Counted from the stretch's first letter, positions 11,778 to 21,558 are shown. The stretch is 64,000 nucleotides of DNA from Bradyrhizobium sp. LLZ17 (GCF_041200145.1 NZ_CP165734.1:3658001-3722000), one strand, 5' to 3'. The notes: a model not told the origin generated them from the sequence alone. Translations and numbers: made by a program.

Positions 11778-12890
11778 TCAGGCCGCAACCTGTTCGATCG
11801 GTGAAAAGGGAAGGCCGAGACTCTCGGCGACAGCCTTATAGGTTAGCCGCCCTCGATAGACGTTCAGACCTGCTCGCAGGTGAGGATTTTCGAGCACAGC
11901 CGCAAATCCTTTGTTGGCGAGTGCCAAACCGAAAGGAAGCGTGGCGTTGTTTAACGCCTGGCTTGAGGTGAGCGGGACAGCCCCGGGCATATTTGCAACG
12001 CAATAGTGGATAACGCCATCCACCTCGTAGGTTGGATCGGCATGCGTCGTAGCCCGCGAAGTCTCAAAGCATCCGCCCTGATCGATAGCTACGTCCACGA
12101 TCACCGCGCCTTTGCGCATCGAGCTCAGCATGCTGCGGCTGACAAGTTTCGGCGCGTTCGCGCCGGGAACGAGAACGGCGCCGATGACGACGTCCGCCGC
12201 AAATACCTCCTCTTCCAGGGATGCTATAGTTGAGAATCTGGTACGAACTCGCCCGTTGAACACGTCGTCGAGTTCGCGAAGCCGAGGAATCGAACGATCC
12301 AGGATGGTAACCTCAGCTCCGAGCCCAACTGCCATCCGGGCGGCGTGAGTGCCGACAACTCCCCCGCCGATCACCACGATGCGCGCGGGTTGCACCCCGG
12401 GCACGCCGTCAATCAGCAATCCTCGTCCGCCAGCGGACCGCTTCAGCGCCGCACCCGCTGCCTCAATCGCAAGCCTCCCCGCAACTTCACTCATCGGAGC
12501 AAGCAAGGGAAGCCCACCCTGCGCGTCAATGACCGTTTCATAAGCAATTGCGGTGCAGCCCGATTTGATGAGGCCTTTGGCCTGCTCCGGATCTGGAGCT
12601 AGATGGAGGTAAGTGAAGAGGATCTGGTTTTCGCGCACTTGTGTCCATTCGGACAGTTGTGGTTCCTTGACCTTCAATACCATTTCGCTCGACGCGAACA
12701 CCTCGCGAGCAGATGCCGCGACGGTAGCACCAGCTTTGCGATAGGCATCATCTGTCGCGCCAATCCCCGCACCGGCATTCGTTTCGACCAAGACGCTGTG
12801 GCCTGCCGCAACGTATTCGCGAACGGCCCCAGGCGTCAGCCCCACGCGGTATTCGTGTGTCTTTATTTCCTTGGGAACGCCGAGCTACAT
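11778..12890 (-). pseudogene. Alanine dehydrogenase, copy 2, stop at codon 2
   Basis: The body is intact and closely related to copy 1 (same 1113-base length, VVIGGGVVGTHAARMAVGLG, same C-terminus). At the position of the copy-1 start the minus strand reads ATG TAG CTC GGC where copy 1 has ATG AAG GTC GGT, so codon 2 is an amber stop (12885-12887). The ribosome binding site GGAGATTGCA is still present. Translation could restart only at the GTG of MGLTPG (12845), removing the first 15 residues of the N-terminal strand. I call it probably inactive. Confidence 0.75.
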
Positions 12891-13146
12891 TGCAATCTCC
12901 TTGGCAAGCGGCTCTTTGTAGTCGGAAGAGCGGTACGAACCTCCAACCCGGCCCGCTAAATAGCGCAGTAATCCATCAATTTTCTCGGTAGCGCTGCAGG
13001 ATTTCGAACAGTGGACCCGGAGCCGGTCCAAATTAGCAGAGCTAGCAACTCCGTGACCGCCAGGAGATGGCTGATCACACCTCGCGATCACACTAATCTA
13101 CGCTCGAAGGCACCGACTTAGTCCTTGTTTTGCCCCTTTCGCAGTA

Positions 13147-13929
13147 ATGCTCAATTCTGATACTGCGAGTAGCGCTTACGAGGGAGGGCCCGCGGGTTCA
13201 TCAACGATGGATCGGGTTTTTCAGAAGTTTGCTGAGCGATTGACCGAAAGCTCACACCCAGATGAAGCTCAGCAGAGCATGGCCGATGTCACTGCTGCGC
13301 TCAGTTTGTCTTGGTTCGCATATCTTGCACTACCGAGTAGGCCCGGCGGCCTCCCGAACCTAATCTCGACATATCCATCTTCCTGGACCGCTCTTTATCT
13401 GCAGCGTGGGTACGACTCCGTCGATCCGGTGGTACGCCGGGCGATCCGCCAGCCTAAACCGTTCCGGTGGGGCCTTGGAATCGAAGAGCAAAATCGGTCG
13501 GATTCAGAACGCACGTTGTTCGAAGAGGCTGCCGAATTCGGGATTCGCTGCGGATTTACATTCCCGATCCACGATGGCCGGGGCGCCATCGCCGCTTTGA
13601 GCTTTGCGACGGACGAGCGTCGAACCGTTTTCGATCGCTCGTTACTCAAGCACGCACACAGCCTGCGGCTCATCGCATGGTTCTTCCATGCACACGCGAA
13701 GCGGTTTTGGACGATTGATCGCATGGTCGGCGGGGTGGTGCTGTCTCCTCGCGAGTACGAATGTCTCGAATGGTCCGCGCGCGGCAAATCTGCCGGAGAG
13801 ATCGGGATCATTCTTGGCATCGCCGAGCGAACGGCGGGATTTCACCTGGACAACGCCCGTGCGAAGCTCGGGGTCAGCTCGCTTCGTCAAGCCATCGTGC
13901 TGCTAACCGAATCAAAATCTCGAAAATAA
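13147..13929 (+). CDS. LuxR-family quorum-sensing regulator (TraR-like), intact copy
   Basis: Up to 260 residues; a start at 13207 (MDRVFQKFAERLTESSHPDE) would give 240, closer to TraR (~234). The autoinducer-binding domain shows the usual pattern W-x3-Y with DP (SWTALYLQRGYDSVDPVVRR) and the following W in KPFRWGLG. The C-terminus is a GerE helix-turn-helix (VLSPREYECLEWSARGKSAG to SSLRQAIVLL). It should bind the AHL made by the adjacent LuxI and activate through the lux box at 13950-13969, 21 bases past its stop. It is divergent from ald copy 2 and has a frameshifted twin at 7143. Confidence 0.9.
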   Translation: MLNSDTASSAYEGGPAGSSTMDRVFQKFAERLTESSHPDEAQQSMADVTAALSLSWFAYLALPSRPGGLPNLISTYPSSWTALYLQRGYDSVDPVVRRAIRQPKPFRWGLGIEEQNRSDSERTLFEEAAEFGIRCGFTFPIHDGRGAIAALSFATDERRTVFDRSLLKHAHSLRLIAWFFHAHAKRFWTIDRMVGGVVLSPREYECLEWSARGKSAGEIGIILGIAERTAGFHLDNARAKLGVSSLRQAIVLLTESKSRK

Positions 13930-13949
13930 AAACTCCGCCCGCCATAAAC

Positions 13950-13969
13950 ACCTGTGCAACTGCACAGGT
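13950..13969. promoter_or_regulatory. lux box between luxR and luxI (copy 2)
   Basis: ACCTGTGCAACTGCACAGGT is an inverted repeat perfect except for the central AC, with the same outer half-sites ACCTGT/ACAGGT as the Vibrio fischeri lux box. It lies 54 bases before the luxI start. This predicts positive autoregulation of luxI by LuxR. Confidence 0.85.
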
Positions 13970-14022
13970 ACGCTTGCTTAGTCCCCTTTGCTTATTTCTC
14001 CATGCAAAAGAGGGAGGCCAGT

Positions 14023-14655
14023 ATGATTCAGCTTATCACCCCCGAGTACTACGGCGAGTTCGTTCACGAGCTCGCCGAGATACACCGGCTGCGCTATCGC
14101 GTCTTCAAACAGCGCCTTGACTGGAGCGTCGAAACCAGCGGCGACATGGAGATCGATGAGTTTGATGTCCTTCGACCGGTACACCTCCTGAACCGCTCGA
14201 CCGCGGGACACATTCAGGGTTGCGTGCGCCTTCTGCCCTCGACCGGCTCAACGATGCTGAGAGACACCTTCCCCATTCTTCTCGAGGGGCAACCGGCGCC
14301 ACGAAGCCGTCAGGTCTGGGAGAGCAGCCGATTTGCGCTCGATATTCCTCCGGACGCGCCGAAAGCGAGTGGCGGATTTGCTGCCGCCACTTTCGAGCTG
14401 TTTGCGGGCATGATTGAGTTCGGCCTTTCCATCGAACTGACCGAAATCGTCACTGTCACCGACGCGAGGATGGAACGCATTCTTCGGCGCGCAGGCTGGC
14501 CCCTCCGCCCGATCGGGAAAGCTCGTCCTCTCGGAAATACCATAGCGATAGCAGGATACCTAGAGGTGTCGATCGGGGCTTTGGAGCGTATCCGCAAGTT
14601 GGGGCGCATCGCAGGTCCGGTGCTCTGGGCTCCAGTGATCCGAGCGGCCGCTTAG
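14023..14655 (+). CDS. LuxI-family acyl-homoserine-lactone synthase (TraI-like), intact copy
   Basis: 210 residues, starting MIQLITPEYYGEFVHELAEI after AGGGAGGCCAGT. The invariant LuxI residues are all visible: R and F in HRLRYRVF, W in RLDW, E/D/D in MEIDEFD, R in GCVRLLP, F in RDTFP, and E-x-x-R in WESSRF. The overall pattern, including ELTEIVTVTDARMERILRRAG and GNTIAIAGYLEV, is closest to TraI of Agrobacterium and rhizobial ICE/plasmid synthases. It joins S-adenosylmethionine with an acyl chain to make an AHL; the chain cannot be read from the sequence. Probably controlled by luxR and the lux box just upstream. Confidence 0.93.
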   Translation: MIQLITPEYYGEFVHELAEIHRLRYRVFKQRLDWSVETSGDMEIDEFDVLRPVHLLNRSTAGHIQGCVRLLPSTGSTMLRDTFPILLEGQPAPRSRQVWESSRFALDIPPDAPKASGGFAAATFELFAGMIEFGLSIELTEIVTVTDARMERILRRAGWPLRPIGKARPLGNTIAIAGYLEVSIGALERIRKLGRIAGPVLWAPVIRAAA

Positions 14656-15351
14656 GCCTTTCGAAGGAAGTCCAGTTGCGGCATTGCTCCCTATCCGGAT
14701 CTCCGCTTGAGCTCTAGAGATGCACAATTTCTTTCGATCAACACCTTCTACTCAGGCCTACAAAGCGATTGAACTGAGACACCTGAGATCGGCCGTCGCC
14801 GCGGCCGATTGTGGCAGCTTTCGTGGAGCCGCGGAGTTAGTGAGGTCGCAGCAGTCGAGCCTCAGCCGGAGAATTGCCGAGCTAGAACACCACTTGGGTA
14901 TTGCTCTTTTTGAGCGGCATAGCGGAGGTGTCCGCCCAACGCGGGCCGGCTGCAACGTTCTTCGGCTGGCGAGAACTATTCTGGAAGAATTCGACGCACT
15001 CATCGCCATTGCGAGATCCGCTGACAACAGCGAAAGCGGACGGCTGAGTGTTGGCTTCTGCCCTTTGCTTTCGCCAGGCAGTCTGCAACGCTGCGGATTC
15101 CGACGAAGTCGCCCAGGCGTACCGATATGAAGTCGCCCGTGGATTCCGAGACGATGTCGCCCACCTTTCCGATTTGATCTCGCCCAGCGGCGAGGCGTTC
15201 TGGCCGGCTGGTTCTCTGGCATCGGTGAAGCCGCGTGGTCAATCTGGAATCGCGACTTCAACCTATTTTTCTTCTTCTGCCGTTGCTGTGGGCATGTGGG
15301 CAACGCGATTGCGTTGTCCAAGCGCAGCGGCATGTCCACAGCGCCACGGGC

Positions 15352-16095
15352 TCAGGTCTTTCGGGCGGATTGCCGGGTTCGGCGCAGGCTCTCACCGGTG
15401 AGGTCGAGCCGATGGGCATTGTGGACGAGGCGATCGAGCACGGCGTCGGCATAGGTGGGATCTCCAATGAGCAGATGCCACTGGTCCACCGGGAGCTGGC
15501 TGGTGACGATGGTGGAGCGCTGACCGTAGCGATCTTCGAGGATTTCCAGGAGGTCGTGACGGGCGCCGGCATCGAGCGGCTCTAGCCCCCAATCATCGAG
15601 GATCAGCAGATCGACACGGCCAAGGCCGCGCAACAGGCGTGGATGGCGGCCGTCGCCGCGAGCGAGCGCCAGATCATCGAACAGGCGCGGGACGCGCTGA
15701 TAGAGCACGGAGCGATTGTCGCGACAGGCCTTGTGGCCGAGCGCCGAGGCGAGCCAACTCTTGCCGACGCCCGCCGGGCCGCAGATCAGGAGATTGACGT
15801 GGTCGTCGATCCAGCGGCCCTCGACAAGCTTAGCGAACAGCGGGCGGTCGAGACCGCGCGGGGTGCGGTAGTCGATGTCCTCGACGCACGCCTGCTGGCG
15901 CAGCTTGGCGTAGCGCAGGCGAGTGGCGAGCCGTTTGTCGTGCCGCAGCGAGGCTTCACGTTCGAGCAGCAGCGCAAGCCATTCGGTGTGACCGAGGCTT
16001 GCGGCCTCACCGGTGGCTTCGATGTCGGCGAAGGCCTTGGCCATGCCGTGGAGGCCGAGGGCGTTGAGGCGGTCGAGGGTCGGATGGGTGAGCAA
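15352..16095 (-). CDS. istB: IS21-family transposition helper ATPase IstB
   Basis: 247 residues from a TTG start (LLTHPTLDRLNALGLHGMAK) that follows TTAGGAGATCATCCC. It has the Walker A motif GPAGVGKSWLA and Walker B LLILDDWGLEPLD of the AAA+ IstB/DnaC group. It loads target DNA for IstA. The gene begins 11 bases after the istA stop, in the usual istA-istB order. Confidence 0.92.
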   Translation of the reverse strand: MLTHPTLDRLNALGLHGMAKAFADIEATGEAASLGHTEWLALLLEREASLRHDKRLATRLRYAKLRQQACVEDIDYRTPRGLDRPLFAKLVEGRWIDDHVNLLICGPAGVGKSWLASALGHKACRDNRSVLYQRVPRLFDDLALARGDGRHPRLLRGLGRVDLLILDDWGLEPLDAGARHDLLEILEDRYGQRSTIVTSQLPVDQWHLLIGDPTYADAVLDRLVHNAHRLDLTGESLRRTRQSARKT

Positions 16096-16106
16096 GGGAT
16101 GATCTC

Positions 16107-17678
16107 CTAATTGTAGTAGCGCGGTCCGCGGATGTTGGCATGCAGGATCGGCGCATCGTCCGCGGAACGCTGGTGAGCAGAACGCCGATCGAGATTGTTG
16201 GCGAGGATCGACTTGACCGAGCCATAGGTGCGCGCGCCGATGTCGATTGCCCGCGCAGCCGCGGCGTCCAGCCGTTCGCGCCCATAGGAGGCGGCGAGCC
16301 TGAGGATGCCGAGACAGGCGCGGAAGCCTTGCTCGGGGTGCGAGCGCTCGTCGAGAATGACGTCGCACAACGCGCTGGTCGCCGGCCCGATCGCGGCGGC
16401 GTCCTGGCGAATACGTGCGATGGTCCAGCCGGCGTAGCGCCGATGGCTGGAGGCCATGTGCTCCGGCACGGTGGTGTGTTTGTGATTGCCGCTCATGCGC
16501 TGATGCGCGGCGATCCGCTCGCCCTTGTGGAAGATCTCGACGGTACGGGCCGTGAACCGCACCTCGACCTCGGCGCGGGCGAAGCGATGCGGAACGCTGT
16601 AGTAATGCTTCTCCACCTCGACGTGGTAATCGAGACTGACGCGGCGGATCCGCCACTCGGCCAGGACGTAGGGGGACGCCGGCAATGGCTTGAGCGCCGG
16701 CCGGTCGACCTCCTCGAGCAACCGGCGGCGTGTCACGCCGAGCCGCCGGATCGGCCGTTCCTCGTTCAGCCTCGTGAGCAGTTCGCCGATCGCCGCATTG
16801 ACCTCGGCCAGGCTGTAGAAGGTGCGATGGCGCAGGCGGCCGAGCAGCCAGCGCTCGACGATCAGGACGGCCTGCTCGACCTTGGCCTTGTCGCGCGGCT
16901 TGCGCGGCCGCGCCGGCAAGATGGCAGTGCCGTAATGCGCCGCCATCTCCGCGTAGGTACGATTGATCTGCGGGTCGTACAGGCTCGCCTTAATGACCGC
17001 GACCTTGGTGTTGTCGGGCACCAGCAGCGCCGGTATGCCGCCGATCGCCGCGAAGGCGCCAACATGGGCGCTGATCCAGTCGGCGAGCCCCTGCGTCCAC
17101 GTCGCCTGCGCGTAGGTGAAGCTCGATGCGCCGAGCACGGCGACGAAGATCTGCGCCGTTCTGCGCTCACCGGTCAGGCGGTCGACCACCACCGGCACCC
17201 CATCGCCGGCATAGTCGACGAACAACTTGTCGCCGGCCGCATGGGCCTGGCGCATCGTCACCGACAGACGGCCTTCCCAGGCGCGGTAGAGCTCACAGAA
17301 ACGCGAGTACCGGTATCCGCCAGGCTCCGCGGCGATATATTCCTCCCACAGAATCGACAGCGTCACGTGCTTGCGTTTGAGCTCGCGGTGCACGGTCGCC
17401 CAGTCGGGCTCGGCAATGCGGCGGTGACCCTGACGGTTGCCATTGCCGGTCTTCGCGAACAGGCGAAGTTCCAGAACCGTGTCGGTGACGTCGTCTGGCA
17501 ACGGCCAGCTCAAGCCCGCGGCCTCGAACCGCCGGAGCGCCAGCCGCACCGTCGAGGGCGCCGCGCCCACCCGTCGCGCAATCTCGCGGCTCGGCAACCC
17601 GGCCGCCTTCATTCTGATCACATCGCGCACACGGCGCATCGCAAGCCTCTCCGTCGGCATCCAGGGTCCCCTTCGCAA
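16107..17678 (-). CDS. istA: IS21-family transposase IstA
   Basis: 523 residues with an N-terminal helix-turn-helix (SREIARRVGAAPSTVRLALR) and an rve/DDE integrase core: FVDYAGD (first Asp), LLVPDNTKVAV (second Asp) and the Glu in KAKVEQAV. A Mu-transposase-like C-terminal domain follows. The length is typical of IstA and no frameshift is seen. It cuts the element ends and joins them to target DNA with IstB. Confidence 0.93.
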   Translation of the reverse strand: MRRGPWMPTERLAMRRVRDVIRMKAAGLPSREIARRVGAAPSTVRLALRRFEAAGLSWPLPDDVTDTVLELRLFAKTGNGNRQGHRRIAEPDWATVHRELKRKHVTLSILWEEYIAAEPGGYRYSRFCELYRAWEGRLSVTMRQAHAAGDKLFVDYAGDGVPVVVDRLTGERRTAQIFVAVLGASSFTYAQATWTQGLADWISAHVGAFAAIGGIPALLVPDNTKVAVIKASLYDPQINRTYAEMAAHYGTAILPARPRKPRDKAKVEQAVLIVERWLLGRLRHRTFYSLAEVNAAIGELLTRLNEERPIRRLGVTRRRLLEEVDRPALKPLPASPYVLAEWRIRRVSLDYHVEVEKHYYSVPHRFARAEVEVRFTARTVEIFHKGERIAAHQRMSGNHKHTTVPEHMASSHRRYAGWTIARIRQDAAAIGPATSALCDVILDERSHPEQGFRACLGILRLAASYGRERLDAAAARAIDIGARTYGSVKSILANNLDRRSAHQRSADDAPILHANIRGPRYYN

Positions 17679-18403
17679 AGCCGAAAGGGTTCATCCTATG
17701 GGAGCCAGAAGAGGCCTCGTCACCCGGGCGACATCATCCCGGAATGGTGGGCGACATCATCTCGGAACGGGTGGGCGACTTCAAATCGGAATGGTGGGCG
17801 AGATCATCTCGGAATCCTGGGCGACATCGATCGGAATCCGCAGCAACGCTCGCTACTCGAGTTCAAACGGGCAGTCCCGCAGATCGAACTTGTCACAGTC
17901 GAGCGATCACGCACTCGCCTGGCGGCGGCACTTCGCAACGGCGGTCTCGATGTCGTGATCGTCACAGGGAAGCTGCCGTTACTCGACAACAAGTCAATAT
18001 CGTTATGGAGCGAGCGTGTTCTGGTCGCCTTACCCCATGATCATCCCCTCGCCCCGCACGACACCATCTACTGGACGGACCTGCGCGGCGAGACGGTGCT
18101 GCTGAGCCATGACGATCCCGGAAGCGAGCTAGAAAACCTGTTGATTTCCAAGCTCGTGTCGCCCGAGGATCGTCCTAAAATCGAGCGCCATGACGTTAGC
18201 CGCGGAATGATCAAGGGGCTGATCAGCACGAACACAGGAGTCAGTCTTGTGCTAGAATCTGAGATGGGCATCAACTATGCTGGCCTCATCTACCGCGAGC
18301 TGCGTGACGGCGCCGGTCCGAGCCGCTTCGAGTTTTCGGCATACTGGCGAGCCGACAATGAAAATCCTGCTCTGGCCGCCTTCCTGAAGTTGCTCTCCGA
18401 ACG

Positions 18404-18646
18404 CTATCCCTCACCTCCGCTCGGCCGCTGACGTGCCCTTCGAGCCTTCCGGAAGTTTCTGTCGGCTGCCATGAACCGCGCCAACATGGGTGCGATCAGC
18501 TTGGCAGGATCCCCGACCGGTTGTTCTGTCTCTTTTGCGAGGATATCGGCGTAGGCCACGAGATCCCGGTGGATGCTCGCCGGCAGTTCATGCGTGACCT
18601 TAACCGGCTTGTCATCTTCGATTGCTCCGAGCTTCAATTTCGGCAT
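18404..18646 (-). CDS. DUF2274 protein at the end of the trb operon
   Basis: 80 residues, MPKLKLGAIEDDKPVKVTHE and onward, with the DUF2274 pattern PASIHRDLVAYADILA. In alphaproteobacterial conjugation operons this small protein directly follows trbI, as here (5 bases downstream). It may fold like a ribbon-helix-helix regulator; its role is not established. Confidence 0.85.
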   Translation of the reverse strand: MPKLKLGAIEDDKPVKVTHELPASIHRDLVAYADILAKETEQPVGDPAKLIAPMLARFMAADRNFRKARRARQRPSGGEG

Positions 18647-18651
18647 AGTCC

Positions 18652-19857
18652 TCATCCTCTGTATGGCTCGAGCACCAAGTCGCGGTTTACAATCACGCGC
18701 ACCGGAAATCCCGGACGGACGGTCAAGGTGGGCCGGATGTTGAGATTGCGACGGACCACCTGCTGGCCCGTCTGATTGATCGAATCGCCTGCCCCGCGAC
18801 GAAGCGCGGCGACGAGGTCGCTATTGGTGTTACCGGTATCCGCGCCGGAATTCACCTCGGTGCCTACAGCAAGGAGGGTCGATAGCGCAGCCGCTCCCAA
18901 CAGTTCCTTCCAATGGCCGTCGACCTGGTCCTCAAGGCCGGAGTAGCCCGCCGCATCGGCACCGGGCTGGCGCTCCAGCACGATCGATCGTCCATTCGGC
19001 ATGATGAGCCTCGTCCAGACCAGGAGCACGCGCGACTGTCCGAATGCAACCTGGCTGTCGTAAGTGCCGATGAGCCTTGCTCCCTGCGGGATAAGGCGAG
19101 CCCGCCCTGTGGGACTATCGTACACCGCTTCCGTCACCTGCGCCGTGATCTGACCTGGCAGATCGGAGCGGATGCCCGTGATGAGGGCAGCTGGAATAAC
19201 GGTGCCAGCTTGAACGACAAAAGGCGAGGCCGGCTTCACCAAACGGTCGGAGCTCGTTGTGCGCTTATCGACAGGTCCATTGACGAAAGCGAGTTTTCGA
19301 TCCTGCGCGTTCTGGGCGAAGGCCTCATCGGAGGAGCTCGACGCCGTTGAAGGCGCCTCTCCCGGCGATGTCACGGCTGGTGAGGGCCGGACGTTGGTGC
19401 TGGCAAAGACCTTGCTGATGCGCGCCGCCTCCGATTCCTGATTGACCCGCTGCTGTTCGGCGTCAAGGCCAAGGGCACTCGATGAGGACGGGCCTTGGGC
19501 CGCAACGATTGGCCGCCCAAGATCGCCCGGCAAAGGCGGTCCAAGCCGTGGCACGTCCTTAGGCAACGCGGCATAGTCTTTGGGTAATGTCGTAACTTCA
19601 TCGGCGACGTTGTGGTGGTCGGTCGAGTAAAGCTCTTCCGGAGCAGGCGCTTGCGATCTTTTGCTCTGCAGCGCCCAGAACGCGGCACCGCAGATGAAAA
19701 CAAGAGCCACAGCGCTGCCCCCTGCAAGCGCTTTGCGGGACAGGCGCGCAACTTGCGGCGGCGCGGCGCGGAGCCTCAGGCGTTCACCCAACTCTTCCGA
19801 CGTCGCGGGCCGAGCAGCATTGTCACTTTGTCCATTCCCCTGATCAGTGTCGGTCAC
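18652..19857 (-). CDS. trbI: TrbI, T4SS channel protein (VirB10 family)
   Basis: 401 residues: a short cytoplasmic N-terminus, one transmembrane segment (KALAGGSAVALVFICGAAFW), a Pro-rich linker, and a C-terminal VirB10/TrbI domain with IPAALITGIRSDLPGQITAQ, VYDSPTGRARLIPQGARLIG and the final RPGFPVRVIVNRDLVL. It spans both membranes and gates the transfer channel together with TrbG and TrbF. The start overlaps the trbG stop by four bases (ATGA), indicating coupled translation. Confidence 0.95.
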   Translation of the reverse strand: MTDTDQGNGQSDNAARPATSEELGERLRLRAAPPQVARLSRKALAGGSAVALVFICGAAFWALQSKRSQAPAPEELYSTDHHNVADEVTTLPKDYAALPKDVPRLGPPLPGDLGRPIVAAQGPSSSSALGLDAEQQRVNQESEAARISKVFASTNVRPSPAVTSPGEAPSTASSSSDEAFAQNAQDRKLAFVNGPVDKRTTSSDRLVKPASPFVVQAGTVIPAALITGIRSDLPGQITAQVTEAVYDSPTGRARLIPQGARLIGTYDSQVAFGQSRVLLVWTRLIMPNGRSIVLERQPGADAAGYSGLEDQVDGHWKELLGAAALSTLLAVGTEVNSGADTGNTNSDLVAALRRGAGDSINQTGQQVVRRNLNIRPTLTVRPGFPVRVIVNRDLVLEPYRG

Positions 19858-20828
19858 GAGGACCTCCCGTCAGTTCGCACAATCCGGACCTTCTGCTGGT
19901 GTTCCCCGCCCAATTTCAGTTCGGCGCCTGAGAAGAGACGGTCGACGATCAGCACGTTTCCGAAAGCGCGATAGTTCACGAGTTCGGTGTCGCCGTCAGT
20001 CCCGATGACAAAGAGTGGCGGCATTTCGCCTTGCGCTATTCCGGCGGAGAATTCGATATAGACCTTGCGGCCGTCATCATAGGCATTGACGGGACGCCAC
20101 GGCGGACTGTCTCCTTCGATGCTGTAACGGTACCGACGCTGTGTCAGATCCGGAATCATGGGAGTGGGCGGCAGAGTTTTGCTACGCGAACCTCTGTCCT
20201 CGGGATAAAACCACGCGACCGATGGCATGTAGGGCTTCTCGCGGGAGCGAAGCTCGATCAGGTAGGTGCGCCTGTCGGTGTTGACCACGAGGTTGGTCTC
20301 GATCGTAGGACGGGTCGGTTTCACCATGATATGCACACGGCGCGTATCGCCGCTGCCGCTCTCGGTGTCGCCAACGACCCAGCGCACGGTATCTCCGGCG
20401 GCAACCGGCCCCGAGCCGATCAGCTGCTCGCCGGGCTGCAGCGCAATATCAGTGATCTGCCCGGGCGCGGCGTAGATCTGGTAAAGCGCGCCCGGACTGA
20501 AGGAAAACACCTGCACAGCATTGAAGTAGCCGGCCTTTCGGGGCTGCACCCGTGCGGCATCGTTTGCTGTTTCGATCCGCTCGATGGGCTCTTTGGCCTC
20601 CGCATTTTTTCCGCCTTGTGCTGGCCGCCACGCGGGCGGAACATGCAGCGGTCGCGGACGATCCTCGGTAAGCGCCGGCAGGTCTGGCAGCGGCGGGGCC
20701 TCGCTATCATAGCTGATCTGTGGAGGCCTGAAGACGGTGCAGCCGCCGAGGGCAGACACAGAGACCAGAAGAGCGAGCGCCAGGCTTGCCCGGACTTTCT
20801 CTATTACAAATACAAGATCTGACAGCAT
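19854..20828 (-). CDS. trbG: TrbG, T4SS outer-membrane core protein (VirB9 family)
   Basis: 324 residues from MLSDLVFVIEKVRASLALAL. A signal peptide ends in a lipobox (VSALGGC), and the VirB9 domain has HIMVKPTRPTIETNLVVNTD, then FLDLs-like C-terminal part PLFVIGTDGDTELVNYRAFG and VIVDRLF. A longer upstream frame would overlap trbF and is rejected. It forms the outer-membrane ring with TrbI. Confidence 0.93.
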   Translation of the reverse strand: MLSDLVFVIEKVRASLALALLVSVSALGGCTVFRPPQISYDSEAPPLPDLPALTEDRPRPLHVPPAWRPAQGGKNAEAKEPIERIETANDAARVQPRKAGYFNAVQVFSFSPGALYQIYAAPGQITDIALQPGEQLIGSGPVAAGDTVRWVVGDTESGSGDTRRVHIMVKPTRPTIETNLVVNTDRRTYLIELRSREKPYMPSVAWFYPEDRGSRSKTLPPTPMIPDLTQRRYRYSIEGDSPPWRPVNAYDDGRKVYIEFSAGIAQGEMPPLFVIGTDGDTELVNYRAFGNVLIVDRLFSGAELKLGGEHQQKVRIVRTDGRSS

Positions 20829-20830
20829 GG

Positions 20831-21511
20831 CTAGCCGAGCTCCTTCGACCAATTGATTGCGTTGACATAGATGCCGAGGGGGTTCTTCCGCAGGCGATCG
20901 AGGTCGCGCGGCACTTCCACGATGATAGTGATGATCGCGCTCCACCGCTCAGTTGTGGCAAGCTGACCGTTGTCATACCGGCGCTCGATCCAGGCCAAGC
21001 GAAAACTCTCGGGTGAGGCCCTGATGACGCTTGAGACCTCGATGGCAACTTGTGTTTTTCCAAGCTTGTCGAAGGGATTGTTGGTGCGGGCATAGTCATT
21101 GAGCGCGGCAGCGCCGCGGTCGGTGACAAAATCGTAGGCGCGCAGCCAGTCCTGTCGCAGCACAATGGCGTCCAGCGGCAGGCCGCGTACATGCTCGACG
21201 AACCGGGCCAGATGAAACGCGATTTGCGGATCGGTCGGTCGATAGGTGGCATTCGCGGGCGCAACCGTTTTTGCTTCACCCAGCTGGTCGACTTCCACGA
21301 CCCATGGCGTGACGGTCCCCTGGGCCGACTGCCAGACCAGCGCGCCGGCAAAGCCTGCAAAGAGAAACAGACAGGCAAAGGCCATCAGGCGCCAGTTCTT
21401 GGCCTGGACGCGCGCTGAGCCAATGCGGTCATCCCAGACTTGCGCGGCGCGCTGATACGGCGTGACCGGTTCCGGCGTGCGGCCATAGTGGACGGCCGAT
21501 CGTTTGAACAT
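20831..21511 (-). CDS. trbF: TrbF, T4SS inner-membrane protein (VirB8 family)
   Basis: 226 residues with one N-terminal transmembrane helix (LMAFACLFLFAGFAGALVWQ) and a periplasmic VirB8-like domain (GTVTPWVVEVDQLGEAKTV; later IEVSSVIRASPESFRLAWIE). The N-terminus MFKRSAVHYGRTPEPVTPYQ is typical of TrbF. It links the inner-membrane complex to the core channel. trbG begins 3 bases downstream. Confidence 0.95.
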   Translation of the reverse strand: MFKRSAVHYGRTPEPVTPYQRAAQVWDDRIGSARVQAKNWRLMAFACLFLFAGFAGALVWQSAQGTVTPWVVEVDQLGEAKTVAPANATYRPTDPQIAFHLARFVEHVRGLPLDAIVLRQDWLRAYDFVTDRGAAALNDYARTNNPFDKLGKTQVAIEVSSVIRASPESFRLAWIERRYDNGQLATTERWSAIITIIVEVPRDLDRLRKNPLGIYVNAINWSKELG

Positions 21512-21558
21512 GATTTGAACCTCAAGATGTGACTGAGATTGGATTTGAGAAGGACGCG

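Larger units (their letters stand above)
15092..17842 (-). mobile_element. Complete IS21-family insertion sequence
   Basis: 2751 bp bounded by TGCGGATTCCGA... on the left and ...TCGGAATCCGCA on the right, with direct repeats GCAACGC outside (a 5-base reading CAACG is also possible because of terminal symmetry). Each end has several copies of the IS21-type subterminal repeat of the form TTCCGA-N5-GATGTCGCCCA (15092-15215; 17725-17842). Both transposition genes are open, so the element looks recent and potentially active. Confidence 0.93.
14720..18431 (+). pseudogene. LysR-family regulator split by an IS21-family element
   Basis: The N-terminal part (14720-15091) carries the LysR helix-turn-helix (HLRSAVAAADCGSFRGAAEL, SSLSRRIAELEHHLG) up to SPGSLQR. 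The C-terminal part (17850-18431) resumes as SLLEFKRAVPQIEL and contains the periplasmic-binding-like effector domain. Removing the element and one 7-base target repeat (GCAACGC) restores one open frame of 317 residues, ...GSLQRSLLEFKRAVPQ.... The insertion is therefore clean. The regulator follows luxI in both module copies and may belong to the same circuit. The last 28 bases overlap the convergent DUF2274 gene. Confidence 0.9.

Noticed and set aside
16140..18431. 763-codon plus-strand frame
   Set aside because: It is antisense to istA and crosses the IS boundary into lysR in the wrong frame until the end; its length comes from the GC-rich codon bias of istA.
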